From CTSoil-075 sp042610375 (GTDB taxonomy: Bacteria; Bacillota; Negativicutes; DSM-13327): DNA of 64,000 bases. The notes beneath the pieces are model-generated. The model was given only the letters and a program-made list of their open reading frames with translations. It was not told where the DNA came from and searched no databases. Below, piece after piece: positions 50,919 through 58,747 of the stretch; position 1 is the stretch's first letter; each line of letters begins with the position of its first letter. Location: NCBI RefSeq assembly GCF_042610375.1, contig NZ_JBGJZL010000001.1, forward strand, positions 248,001-312,000, in the 5' to 3' direction. The position numbers were made by a program, and so were the translations under genes.

Positions 50919-52031
50919 TTAAATGATCTGTAAATCAGCATGCAATGCACCAGCGGCTTTCATTGCTTGCAGTATAGAAATAATATCCCTTGGCGTAGCA
51001 CCAATCGCATTGAGAGCATTGACTACATCGCCTACATTTGCCGTCGCAGGTAATACCATAACATTTGCCTTATCTTCTTTTACATCAACAGTTGTATTAT
51101 TAGTAGGAGTTGTGACTCCACCTGATAGGGGAGGTGGCTGAGATACATTTTGAGTATTTGAAATACGGACGCTAAGTCCCCCTTGAGCAACCGCCACTTC
51201 ATCAATAGACACATTAGATCCCATTACAATCGTCCCTGTACGTTCATTAATCACAATTTTAGCAATCTGATCAGGATTTATATACAATTCTTCAAGAGCA
51301 GCGATAAATGCTACTAAGTTACCGTTATACTGAGTCGGTACAGTCACTACAATCGTCCCAGGATCACGAGCAAGAGATATACTCCCAAACTGATTATCGA
51401 TCGCTGCACTCACACGATTAGCCGTCGTAAAATCAGGTTGATTTAATGATAATGTAATGGAACCATTATTCACAAGTTGGACAGGTACATCACGTTCTAC
51501 AATTGCTCCATTGGTCGTCATGCCCACAGTAGGAAAATTTTTCGACTGACTGCTACCACCGCCACCTGCGGAAAAACCACCTGTCGAAACAGGACCTTGT
51601 CCTACAGCATACACTTGTCCATTACCTGCACGAAGAGGTGTTTGTAATAGCACTCCTCCTTGTAGACTTTTAGCATCACCCATGGATGAAATCGTCATAT
51701 CGATTTTATCACCAGGTTTAACAAATGCAGGAAGCTCTGCAGTCACCATAACAGCGGCGACATTTTTGGCCTGCATTTGAGCTGCACTCACTGTCACGCC
51801 AAAAGTCTTGAGCATACTGGCCAAAGATTGCATAGTTTGAAAGGTTTTATTAGAATCTCCAGTACCATTAAGCCCCATCACTAATCCATATCCTACCAAT
51901 TGATTAGATCGTACGCCCTGTACTTTTGCCACATCTTTAATCCGCGTCACCGAACTAGATGCCGCAAACACAGTTGACATGATCGTTATAAGACAGAAAA
52001 CAATGGCAAAGATCATTGATAATTTACGCAT
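50919..52031 (-). CDS. flgI: FlgI, flagellar P-ring protein
   Basis: Subunit of the P ring, the bushing around the flagellar rod in the peptidoglycan layer. The 370-residue protein has a signal peptide (about 1-23) and the FlgI blocks SSVTRIKDVAKVQGVRSNQLVGYGLVMGLNGTGDSNKT, NVAAVMVTAELPAFVKPGDKIDMTISSMGDAKSLQGGVLLQTPLRAGNGQVYAVGQGPVS, and VVNALNAIGATPRDIISILQAMKAAGALHADLQII. Length is typical. P and L rings are found only in diderm bacteria, consistent with the rest of the window. AATGGAGG precedes ATG. Confidence 0.96.
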   Translation of the reverse strand: MRKLSMIFAIVFCLITIMSTVFAASSSVTRIKDVAKVQGVRSNQLVGYGLVMGLNGTGDSNKTFQTMQSLASMLKTFGVTVSAAQMQAKNVAAVMVTAELPAFVKPGDKIDMTISSMGDAKSLQGGVLLQTPLRAGNGQVYAVGQGPVSTGGFSAGGGGSSQSKNFPTVGMTTNGAIVERDVPVQLVNNGSITLSLNQPDFTTANRVSAAIDNQFGSISLARDPGTIVVTVPTQYNGNLVAFIAALEELYINPDQIAKIVINERTGTIVMGSNVSIDEVAVAQGGLSVRISNTQNVSQPPPLSGGVTTPTNNTTVDVKEDKANVMVLPATANVGDVVNALNAIGATPRDIISILQAMKAAGALHADLQII

Positions 52032-52045
52032 GATATGCCTCCATT

Positions 52046-52648
52046 TTAAAACAAAAAGTTAAATAGCTGGCCCAAAATTCCTTGGCGCTGTTTGTTGGCA
52101 ATTGGACCGCTACCATCAACTTTAATTTTAGCATCACCGATGGAAGAGGATAAGACAGTATTGTCCGTTGTAATATCTTCGGCACGTACAATGCCTGAAA
52201 CTGTTATCTTTTGTTCTTCACCATTTTGCTTAATACTTTGAGTCCCAGAGATCATTAAACTGCCATTTTCTTTGACTTCAATGACTTGTGCCGTCATTCG
52301 TGCAGTCACAGTATTGGTGTTGTTAATTGAACCATTGGCACTAAATGAATCCGTATTGGCAGAACTAGCACTTGCAATTCCATGAAAAATTCCTGTACCC
52401 GCGCTCATGTCAGTTTTAGAGGTTTTAGTATTAGCAGCTTTGCCAACACGATTCGCTGTTGACGTTTCATTAATAATGACTGTAATAGTGTCTCCCACAG
52501 CATGAGCTTTACGATCACTATACATATTGATCGTTGCCCCTCCTGCATCACTCCATAAAGACATGGCTGAGGCAGAAGGAATGCCTGGCACTACTAAATA
52601 TAGGAAACCTAACACCATACATAAAAAAACTTTTGTTAGGTTAGACAT
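52046..52648 (-). CDS. flgH: FlgH, flagellar L-ring protein lacking a lipobox
   Basis: Subunit of the outer-membrane L ring, 200 residues from the ATG at 52648 (AAGGTG 6 bases upstream). It has SLWSDAGGATINMYSDRKAHAVGDTITVIINETSTANR, VTARMTAQVIEVKENGSLMISGTQSIKQNGEEQKITVSGIVRAEDI and the ending RQGILGQLFNFLF. Enterobacterial FlgH is a lipoprotein; here the leader ends SASA/MSLW and no cysteine stands at a cleavage site (the only leader cysteine is near residue 10), so it is probably not lipid-anchored. Encoded between flgA and flgI. Confidence 0.94.
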   Translation of the reverse strand: MSNLTKVFLCMVLGFLYLVVPGIPSASAMSLWSDAGGATINMYSDRKAHAVGDTITVIINETSTANRVGKAANTKTSKTDMSAGTGIFHGIASASSANTDSFSANGSINNTNTVTARMTAQVIEVKENGSLMISGTQSIKQNGEEQKITVSGIVRAEDITTDNTVLSSSIGDAKIKVDGSGPIANKQRQGILGQLFNFLF

Positions 52649-52703
52649 CTTTGACACCTTCACTTTCGGATAAAGTTTGTTTGAAAATGGCTTTCAATCA
52701 GCC

Positions 52704-53696
52704 TTACTTACTACTATAAGTTAATACCTGCACGGTACCTTCGTCCAAAACTTTCGCTGAAATAAACTTATTAGAATTGACATTTTGTATCCGAATGAGT
52801 TGACCTTCATAACCGTCTTGCATAGCCTTCCCAGCAACAGCGATTTCCATACCATTCATCCGAGCAATGATCGTAACCAGACTGCCACGTTTAATCAATA
52901 TGGGTTTATTGACCATTAGATCAGTCAAAACCATGCCTGGTGTTAACGGTCGTCGCGTTTCCAATCCTATGACTTTGCTTATATCTGTCAAATATCCTTT
53001 TGCTAAACGACCTGTATCCATTCGTTCATAACGTAATTTTTCACTGGTAAGAATTTCACCTTGCCTTACCTGGCTAGCGACTACTGCCACTTGTCGATAT
53101 AAACTTACATCAAATCGCAGACTCATTGCAGTAAAAATCTGTCCATTCACGTTCACAGCCATTCGTACGCTCGTGGGAGTATTATACCGAATACCATAAG
53201 GCAAGGAACTTATGAGTACACAATCACCGACAGGGGCTATAATATCCTGTACATTGCCAATTGAACGTATACTTACATCATCATTGCTAATGCTCGGTCC
53301 AATCTGTTCCCTTATAGTCTTTATCCCTTTATCAATAACAACTTGTCCATGGATGGTCTGAAAATTTGTTGTGATTGTAACCGTTTCAGGAATATTATAG
53401 GTAATATGGCTTACATCAAAACCTGTCGCCGCTAAACGCATTTCTAGAAGTTCTCGCGTTAAAACCATATGACTACCAGGCGATGGCGCACTCCCTATTT
53501 TGAGTTGTCCCAGACGGTTCATCCGTTCACCGTCATCCCCTTTAATATCAGCAATTTCTGCAAGGGTCATGAGGGGTCCATTAACCTTTACCTCAGCCGG
53601 TATGGTCATAGTGATCCCTTCAGCAAATGCATACCCCATAAGTAAGCCTAATTGTAAAAAAAAGAGTAAACAGACTCGATTCAACATCGCTTTCAT
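52704..53696 (-). CDS. flgA: FlgA, P-ring assembly chaperone
   Basis: Periplasmic chaperone that guides FlgI assembly. The 330-residue product has a signal peptide (about 1-25), a beta-rich N-terminal part (about 30-190) and the C-terminal SAF domain (about 195-330: VAVVASQVRQGEILTSEKLRYERMD, GLETRRPLTPGMVLTDLMVNKPILIKRGSLVTIIARMNGMEIAVAGKAMQDG, GQLIRIQNVNSNKFISAKV). It starts directly after the flgG stop. The ribosome site is weak, so translation is probably coupled. It is longer than E. coli FlgA (219), like many Firmicute and epsilon-proteobacterial forms. Confidence 0.93.
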   Translation of the reverse strand: MKAMLNRVCLLFFLQLGLLMGYAFAEGITMTIPAEVKVNGPLMTLAEIADIKGDDGERMNRLGQLKIGSAPSPGSHMVLTRELLEMRLAATGFDVSHITYNIPETVTITTNFQTIHGQVVIDKGIKTIREQIGPSISNDDVSIRSIGNVQDIIAPVGDCVLISSLPYGIRYNTPTSVRMAVNVNGQIFTAMSLRFDVSLYRQVAVVASQVRQGEILTSEKLRYERMDTGRLAKGYLTDISKVIGLETRRPLTPGMVLTDLMVNKPILIKRGSLVTIIARMNGMEIAVAGKAMQDGYEGQLIRIQNVNSNKFISAKVLDEGTVQVLTYSSK

Positions 53697-54485
53697 CTAA
53701 CGTTTCAAATTAGCAGCCGTTTCTAACATTGTATCTGATGTCGTAATGGCTTTTGAATTGATTTCATAAGCTCGTTGCGCCACGATCATATTCACCATTT
53801 CTTCAACAACTTGAACATTAGACATTTCAAGATATTTTTGTTGAATGGTCCCTGCACCATCTGTACCTGGGTTGGTAACAACGGCCGCACCTGATGCCGC
53901 TGTCTCTTTTAATAAATTGCGTCCCATATTATCAAGACCAGATGGATTTACAAAACGAGCAATTTGCAATTGACCTAATTCTTGTGGTTCAGTCTGTCCT
54001 GGAATGGTTGCCGTCACCAAACCACTAGCAGAGATTGTCAGATCTGTTGCAGTTGCTGGAATGGTAATAGCAGGTTCTAAAGGGTAGCCTTCCGAGGTCA
54101 CAATTCGCCCCTGTGAATCTTTTTTAAATGCACCATCTCGGGTATAAGAAAAAGTACCATCTGGCATGCTAATTTGAAAAAATCCATCATTTTCAATCGC
54201 CATATCTAAGGTATTACCTGTTGATTGAAAACTTCCCTCTGTATAAATCTTTTGTGTCGCTACTTGGCGTACACCACTTCCAATTTGTATGCCTGTTGGT
54301 ATTTGATTGTCACCGCCAGTCGCTGCGCCCGCTTGACGCATATTCTGATACATCAAATCCTGAAAATCAGTACGACTTTTTTTATAACCTGTTGTATTGG
54401 CATTCGCCATATTATTGGAAATAACGTCAATATTAGCCTGCTGAGCAACCATTCCAGATGCAGCTGTCCATAATGATCTCATCAT
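53697..54485 (-). CDS. flgG: FlgG, distal rod protein
   Basis: Distal rod subunit of the flagellum, 262 residues. It begins MMRSLWTAASGMVAQQANIDVISNNMANANTTGYKKSRTDFQDLMYQ, the flagellar rod/hook N-terminal signature, has the FlgG-type GSGVRQVATQKIYTEGSFQSTGNTLDMAIENDGFFQI, and ends YLEMSNVQVVEEMVNMIVAQRAYEINSKAITTSDTMLETAANLKR. Exported through the flagellar type III apparatus, so no signal peptide. Its start codon follows GGGGG; a 138-base gap separates it from flgF. Confidence 0.96.
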   Translation of the reverse strand: MMRSLWTAASGMVAQQANIDVISNNMANANTTGYKKSRTDFQDLMYQNMRQAGAATGGDNQIPTGIQIGSGVRQVATQKIYTEGSFQSTGNTLDMAIENDGFFQISMPDGTFSYTRDGAFKKDSQGRIVTSEGYPLEPAITIPATATDLTISASGLVTATIPGQTEPQELGQLQIARFVNPSGLDNMGRNLLKETAASGAAVVTNPGTDGAGTIQQKYLEMSNVQVVEEMVNMIVAQRAYEINSKAITTSDTMLETAANLKR

Positions 54486-54623
54486 AATAAACTTTTCCCC
54501 CTATATGTATAAATTAAAACCGTCGTTATACAATCATCGATTGTCACTAAAAATTTCAAGATTATCATGCTTATCTATACTTATCGTAATAACAGGTGAC
54601 TAAAATAAGTGGAAAATGAAGGA

Positions 54624-55367
54624 TTATAATTTTCCGACTTCATTCACAGCCTTATCTAATAATTGATCATTTGATTGTACGACTTTACCATTCACTTCAT
54701 AAGCTCGATAATTGGAAATCAAATTAACCATCTCACTGATTACATTTACATTAGACATTTCTAAGAATCCTTGACGGACACCACTTGCGCTTGCTTTTCC
54801 TTGTTGCGTTGGTGTTGCAGAGTATAAGCTCGCCCCTTCTTTTGTTAATTGCTTTTCATTATCAAATTCTAAAATTTGAAGTTTCCCCACAAGCTGGTTA
54901 TCAACTGATATGCGGCCTTCATTATCAACTGCCATCTTGCCACCGGTTATCGTGATCGGACCATTTTCACCAAGTACACGATCACCATCTTGGGTAACAA
55001 GTTGATTTCTTGCATTTTTTGCAAAGGTACCATTTCGGGTATAACGAATACCTCGAGGAGTTTCTACGGCAAAAAATCCTTTCCCCTCAATTGCTAGATC
55101 AAAATCATTTCCAGTTGTTCTCACAGGTCCCATAGAATGGATCGTCGCGACTTCATCTACTTCAGCCCCTACACCAAGACTACCAATGACTGGCGCCTCT
55201 GCGCCATCATTAATACGTGTAATCAGCATACTAGCAAAATCTTTCATCACAGCAACATCTTTTTTAAATCCAGCCGTATTAGCATTCGCTAAATTATTAG
55301 AAATAACATCTGTACGCATGGATTCCGCCAACATTCCTGATGCCCCTGTATAAAGACCACGAATCAT
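54624..55367 (-). CDS. flgF: FlgF-like proximal rod protein
   Basis: Flagellar basal-body rod protein of 247 residues, paralogue of FlgG. It starts MIRGLYTGASGMLAESMRTDVISNNLANANTAGFKKDVAVMKDF and ends FLEMSNVNVISEMVNLISNYRAYEVNGKVVQSNDQLLDKAVNEVGKL. Shorter than FlgG with a different central part, and preceding flgG in the operon, both of which favour FlgF. It follows mreB by 16 bases, so rod genes are co-transcribed with the cell-shape gene. AAAGGGG precedes ATG. Confidence 0.88.
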   Translation of the reverse strand: MIRGLYTGASGMLAESMRTDVISNNLANANTAGFKKDVAVMKDFASMLITRINDGAEAPVIGSLGVGAEVDEVATIHSMGPVRTTGNDFDLAIEGKGFFAVETPRGIRYTRNGTFAKNARNQLVTQDGDRVLGENGPITITGGKMAVDNEGRISVDNQLVGKLQILEFDNEKQLTKEGASLYSATPTQQGKASASGVRQGFLEMSNVNVISEMVNLISNYRAYEVNGKVVQSNDQLLDKAVNEVGKL

Positions 55368-55383
55368 AAACTCACCCCTTTAA

Positions 55384-56412
55384 TTAGGCTAAGGTGCCTC
55401 GTTTTAGAGTTGTTAAACTATCTTCAATCGTTCCTAATGAGTCTAATGCTTTACCTGTACCTAGGGCTACACAAGATAGAGGATCTTCAGCCAAATAGGT
55501 TGGAATACCTGTTTCCAATTGAATCAGCTTGTCCAATCCATGGAGCATGGCACCACCACCAGTCATGACAATCCCTCTGTCCATAATATCTGATGATAAT
55601 TCAGGCGGAGTCGTTTCCAATACTGATTTTACTCGTTGTATAATCAAAGAAACGGATTCACTCAACGCATCAAAAGTCTCACTCGACGTAATCCTCAAGG
55701 ATTTTGGCAAACCAGACAACAAATCACGGCCACGAATTTCCATGCTTTCATTGCGCCCCGCTTCTAATGCTGTACCAATGTTGACTTTAATTGTTTCTGC
55801 TGTCCGTTCACCAATAATCACATTGTATTCTTTTTTAACATAACGTACTAAGGCTTCATCGAATTTATCTCCGCCAATTTTTAGTGATTCACTCACAACA
55901 ATACCGCCTAAGCTAAGTACTGCTACATCAGTAGTACCACCACCAATATCAACGACCATGGAACCAAATGGCTCAGAAATATCTAAGCCAGCACCAAGAG
56001 CTGCTGCCAAAGGTTCTTCAATTAAATAAGTTTTCTTTGCACCAGCTTGCATAGCTGCTTCGAGTACAGCTCTTTTCTCTACAGTTGTTACACCAGAAGG
56101 TATGCATACCATGATCCGTGGCTTAAAGAAAACACTCTTACCAGCCACTTTCAAAATAAAATGACGCAACATACTTTCAGTTGTATCATAGTCAGCAATC
56201 ACTCCGTCACGTAAAGGACGAATCGCAACAATATTACCAGGTGTACGCCCGATCATTGCGCGAGCTTCTTCACCAATTGCTAACACTTTATTGGTATCGC
56301 GGTCAATCGCCACGACTGACGGCTCACGCAGTACAATACCTTGACCTTTTATGTATACTAATACGTTAGCTGTTCCCAAATCGACTCCAATGTCCATTGA
56401 CATTCCAAACAT
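55384..56412 (-). CDS. mreB: MreB/Mbl-type cell-shape actin homologue
   Basis: Actin-like cytoskeletal protein organising lateral wall synthesis, 342 residues. It shows the nucleotide-binding phosphate-1 motif IGVDLGTANVLVYIKGQGIVLREPSVVAID, the connect-1 and phosphate-2 motifs EEPLAAALGAGLDISEPFGSMVVDIGGGTTDVAVLSLGGIV, and the adenosine motif MDRGIVMTGGGAMLHGLDKLI. mreC and mreD are not adjacent; instead it stands between spoIIID and flgF, an order seen in other Firmicutes, where this copy is often the Mbl or MreBH type. AGGGGAT precedes ATG. Confidence 0.94.
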   Translation of the reverse strand: MFGMSMDIGVDLGTANVLVYIKGQGIVLREPSVVAIDRDTNKVLAIGEEARAMIGRTPGNIVAIRPLRDGVIADYDTTESMLRHFILKVAGKSVFFKPRIMVCIPSGVTTVEKRAVLEAAMQAGAKKTYLIEEPLAAALGAGLDISEPFGSMVVDIGGGTTDVAVLSLGGIVVSESLKIGGDKFDEALVRYVKKEYNVIIGERTAETIKVNIGTALEAGRNESMEIRGRDLLSGLPKSLRITSSETFDALSESVSLIIQRVKSVLETTPPELSSDIMDRGIVMTGGGAMLHGLDKLIQLETGIPTYLAEDPLSCVALGTGKALDSLGTIEDSLTTLKRGTLA

Positions 56413-56536
56413 GTATAATCCCCTCTCGTATCTACTATATATTTATCAATATGCATTATTGCATTTAAACGACAAAATCACAAAGAAACACATATATAGT
56501 TCCATTTCTTCTACATCATTTCATAAAATCCTCTAT

Positions 56537-56797
56537 TTAATTTTGTTCCTTTACATCTTTATATTTTTTGCGTGTCGCCTCTCCACCGCGAATATGACGC
56601 TCAGCTTTATTCTGCTCTAATACGACTCTTACCATATTGGCTAATTTTTTATTGATTAAAGGCAATCGCTCGATCATATCTTTATGGACTGTACTTTTAC
56701 TAACACCAAAAACACTGGCTGCTTGTCGTACTGTATGTTTGCTATCTAAAATATGTTGGCAAATGTCTAATACTCGTTTACGAATGTAATCTTTCAT
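56537..56797 (-). CDS. spoIIID: SpoIIID, sporulation transcription regulator
   Basis: DNA-binding regulator of mother-cell genes during sporulation, 86 residues. It starts MKDYIRKRVLDICQHILDSKHTVRQAASVFGVSKSTVHKDMIERLP, containing the helix-turn-helix (about 23-45), and continues NKKLANMVRVVLEQNKAERHIRGGEATRKKYK, the C-terminal basic helix needed for DNA contact. Length and sequence are standard. It implies a sporulating host. GGGGG stands about 10 bases upstream of ATG. It is followed by mreB after 124 bases. Confidence 0.96.
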   Translation of the reverse strand: MKDYIRKRVLDICQHILDSKHTVRQAASVFGVSKSTVHKDMIERLPLINKKLANMVRVVLEQNKAERHIRGGEATRKKYKDVKEQN

Positions 56798-56850
56798 ATA
56801 CTCTGTGCCCCCTACCCTTACTTTCCTAACATATATATGCGGACAAAGTA

Positions 56851-56874
56851 AAAAAAAGCACTCGAGTGCCCTTT
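56851..56874 (-). terminator. Terminator upstream of spoIIID
   Basis: GCAC pairs with GTGC over TCGA (the self-complementary GCACTCGAGTGC), extended by flanking A/T pairs, and is followed by eight T on the minus strand. It would stop transcription coming from the chemoreceptor gene before spoIIID. Confidence 0.65.
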
Positions 56875-56958
56875 AAGTAGCTAGATTTTAACTTTTAATC
56901 TTCTCTATTCATTGACACTTTTGATTGGTTTAGAACTTAGAACTTGCTCAGCTTTAAA

Positions 56959-57025
56959 TATAAATGTTGGTCTGCTAAGAATGGGATAATGCCTTACATC
57001 CCATTCCTAGCAGACCAACATTATA
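56959..57025. repeat. Long near-perfect inverted repeat (about 27-bp arms)
   Basis: The arm 56959-56986 pairs with 56999-57025 with one bulged A and one mismatch, leaving a 12-base loop. The arms include ATGTTGGTCTGCTA and TAGCAGACCAACAT. It lies about 100 bases past the chemoreceptor stop codon. It could be a terminator, a small structured RNA or a miniature mobile element; there is no flanking target duplication that I can see. Confidence 0.6.
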
Positions 57026-57122
57026 AATGAAAATTTTCTATGTATCTTTATGCGTCCTTCTTTATAGATCTACACTTCAGACAATCCTAACCTAATATAT
57101 TGCTATTATCTTTCAATAGTAT

Positions 57123-58400
57123 TTACCGTTCTACCATAGCTGTTAGATCGGTCGCAGCTCGCGCCACTTCATCTGATGCTTTCTCGATCTCCTGAGAAGT
57201 AGCAGCCAGGCTGGTAACAGCAACAGCAATATTTTCAACTTGTTCAAAATTAACAGTGATTGCTTTTACGATTTGTGTCATTTGTGAAGAGGTCTCCTCC
57301 ACAGCCTGGCTTACACTACTCATCACTGTAGCTTGCTCAGTCATACTGCTTACAACCTCTTTAGTCGAAGCTGTATTAGCACCAATGAGTTGAGAAATTT
57401 CATTGGTCGCCATTCGGCTTTGCTCTGCGAGTTTACGAACTTCATCAGCTACCACGGCAAAACCACGACCTGCCTCACCAGCCCTTGCTGCTTCAATGGC
57501 AGCGTTAAGAGCCAAAAGATTCGTCTGATTGGCAATTTCATTGATTGTCTGAACAATATGCACAACTGAACCAGAAGTCGTTTCAAGAGAATTAACTTTG
57601 GACTGGGCCTCCTTGTTAGCTCCTATCATAGCAGAAACTTGCTTCAATGTATTCTGAGTGGATTTTTCTCCATCCATCGCTGTAATTCTTGCAGAATTGG
57701 CTTCTCCTTTGGCAAGAGTCGATGCTTTTTCAATTTTTAGAGCTGACTGAGCCATTTGAGACGCTGAAGCAGAAGTCTCTTCTGCAGTCGCCGCTAGCAT
57801 CTGGCTAGCTTCCTGCACTTTTAGCACCAATGCAGACTGCTCACCGATCATCGTTTCTAACTCATCTTTTTTATCCACTTCTTTCGCATAAGCATCAATA
57901 AAAGCTTGGTTGACCTCAGCCTCTATGAGTTGCATAACCTTATTAAAGGCACGAAAAATTTCTGTCATATGATGCAAATCTGAACCATATGCCTCAATAA
58001 TATAGGGCGAAAATGTATCTTTCAAAGCACCGACAGCCAAAATAAACCACTCGGCTGGTAACTTAATTCGATTATGTACTTCACCAATCCGTATTTTATC
58101 TGCCAAATATTTTTCATCAATCGTCGTTATACACAAGGTTTTTAAAAAACTACGTAACGTTTGTTTCAATCTTTCAATAGAAGAATGGTGGCGAATAAAT
58201 GAATCGACTTCTGGTACCTCCGTCAGCCGAGCATAAAAATCATTAGTGATATTATCCAAATTAGCCTCAATTACTGGACAAAGTTCGCTTAAGTATCCTA
58301 ACGACTGGTTATCAATTTTTAGGAATGCTTTTGCTACGGGTTCATGGGCTGAATAGATACCAGGTTTAGGTTGTGCGAATTTTTTGTTTTTTCCAAACAT
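57123..58400 (-). CDS. Globin-coupled methyl-accepting chemotaxis protein (HemAT-like)
   Basis: Soluble oxygen-sensing chemoreceptor, 425 residues from the ATG at 58400 (AGGAGGT 7 bases upstream). No transmembrane segment. Residues about 18-165 form a protoglobin domain (LDNITNDFYARLTEVPEVDSFI, IRIGEVHNRIKLPAEWFILAVGALKDTF), where His109 in GEVHNRIKLP is the likely heme ligand. The rest is a methyl-accepting signalling domain with hairpin tip SLETTSGSVVHIVQTINEIANQTNLLALNAAIEAARAGEAGRGFAVVADEVRKLAEQS. The host is probably an anaerobe, so it would serve oxygen avoidance. Flagellar genes downstream fit the role. Confidence 0.92.
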   Translation of the reverse strand: MFGKNKKFAQPKPGIYSAHEPVAKAFLKIDNQSLGYLSELCPVIEANLDNITNDFYARLTEVPEVDSFIRHHSSIERLKQTLRSFLKTLCITTIDEKYLADKIRIGEVHNRIKLPAEWFILAVGALKDTFSPYIIEAYGSDLHHMTEIFRAFNKVMQLIEAEVNQAFIDAYAKEVDKKDELETMIGEQSALVLKVQEASQMLAATAEETSASASQMAQSALKIEKASTLAKGEANSARITAMDGEKSTQNTLKQVSAMIGANKEAQSKVNSLETTSGSVVHIVQTINEIANQTNLLALNAAIEAARAGEAGRGFAVVADEVRKLAEQSRMATNEISQLIGANTASTKEVVSSMTEQATVMSSVSQAVEETSSQMTQIVKAITVNFEQVENIAVAVTSLAATSQEIEKASDEVARAATDLTAMVER

Positions 58401-58474
58401 TATGCAACCTCCTATTTTATCTTCCAATTTGTAAAACACCACAATTAATTAGCAAATCTAACAATATCTGATAA

Positions 58475-58572
58475 GAAAAGACTTGCCTTGTGCCAAGTCC
58501 TTAGACGCAGGCAGAAGACTTAGTCGTTCTTACTTGTAATCGAGAAAGTGCTATACTTTCTGATTACGTAAA
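58475..58572. repeat. Tandem palindromic repeat, unit 1
   Basis: First of two adjacent related units of about 98 and 94 bases. Its 3' part (58529-58572) matches 58623-58666 at 41 of 44 positions and itself folds as an imperfect hairpin (GTAATC-GAGAAAGT with ACTTTC-GATTAC). Its 5' part contains ACTTG...CAAGT and resembles the terminator at 46705-46742. Confidence 0.7.
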
Positions 58573-58666
58573 GAAAACTTGACTTCGGTCAAGCCCCAGC
58601 GCAGACCGAAGTCTTAGTTGCCCTTACTTGTAATCGAGAAAGTGTCCTACTTTCTGATTACGTAAA
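58573..58666. repeat. Tandem palindromic repeat, unit 2
   Basis: Second unit, with the 44-base block 58623-58666 and a 5' part carrying CTTGACTTCGGTCAAG and a GACTTCGGTC/GACCGAAGTC pair. The 5' halves of the two units have diverged more than the 3' halves, with paired changes that keep the hairpins. Confidence 0.7.
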
Positions 58667-58747
58667 TAAATCATAACATGAATTTTAAGATAAAAATAGA
58701 GTAATTCCCTCTTTCCTTACTGTCTATATACTTTTTGAATGCAACCT

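Larger units (their letters stand above)
56798..57122. other. 325-base gene-free stretch upstream of spoIIID
   Basis: Holds the spoIIID leader, a terminator-like hairpin (56851-56874) and a striking long inverted repeat (56959-57025). No open frame with a ribosome site was found. No clear sigma-E promoter was recognised ahead of spoIIID, although CATATATA at about 56830-56840 (minus strand) could be a -10 element. Confidence 0.5.
58401..58747. other. Gene-free stretch between MFS and chemoreceptor genes
   Basis: About 350 bases with no supported gene. The main content is a tandem repeat of two palindromic units (58475-58666). The remainder (58667-58747) is AT-rich sequence just past the MFS stop codon, without a clear terminator or promoter. 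Confidence 0.55.

Noticed and set aside
54530..54544. Palindrome ACAATCATCGATTGT upstream of flgG
   Set aside because: Short, inside an operon gap without a recognisable promoter, and not repeated elsewhere in the window.
58475..58666. CRISPR array
   Set aside because: Only two long units without spacers, each palindromic; no cas genes.
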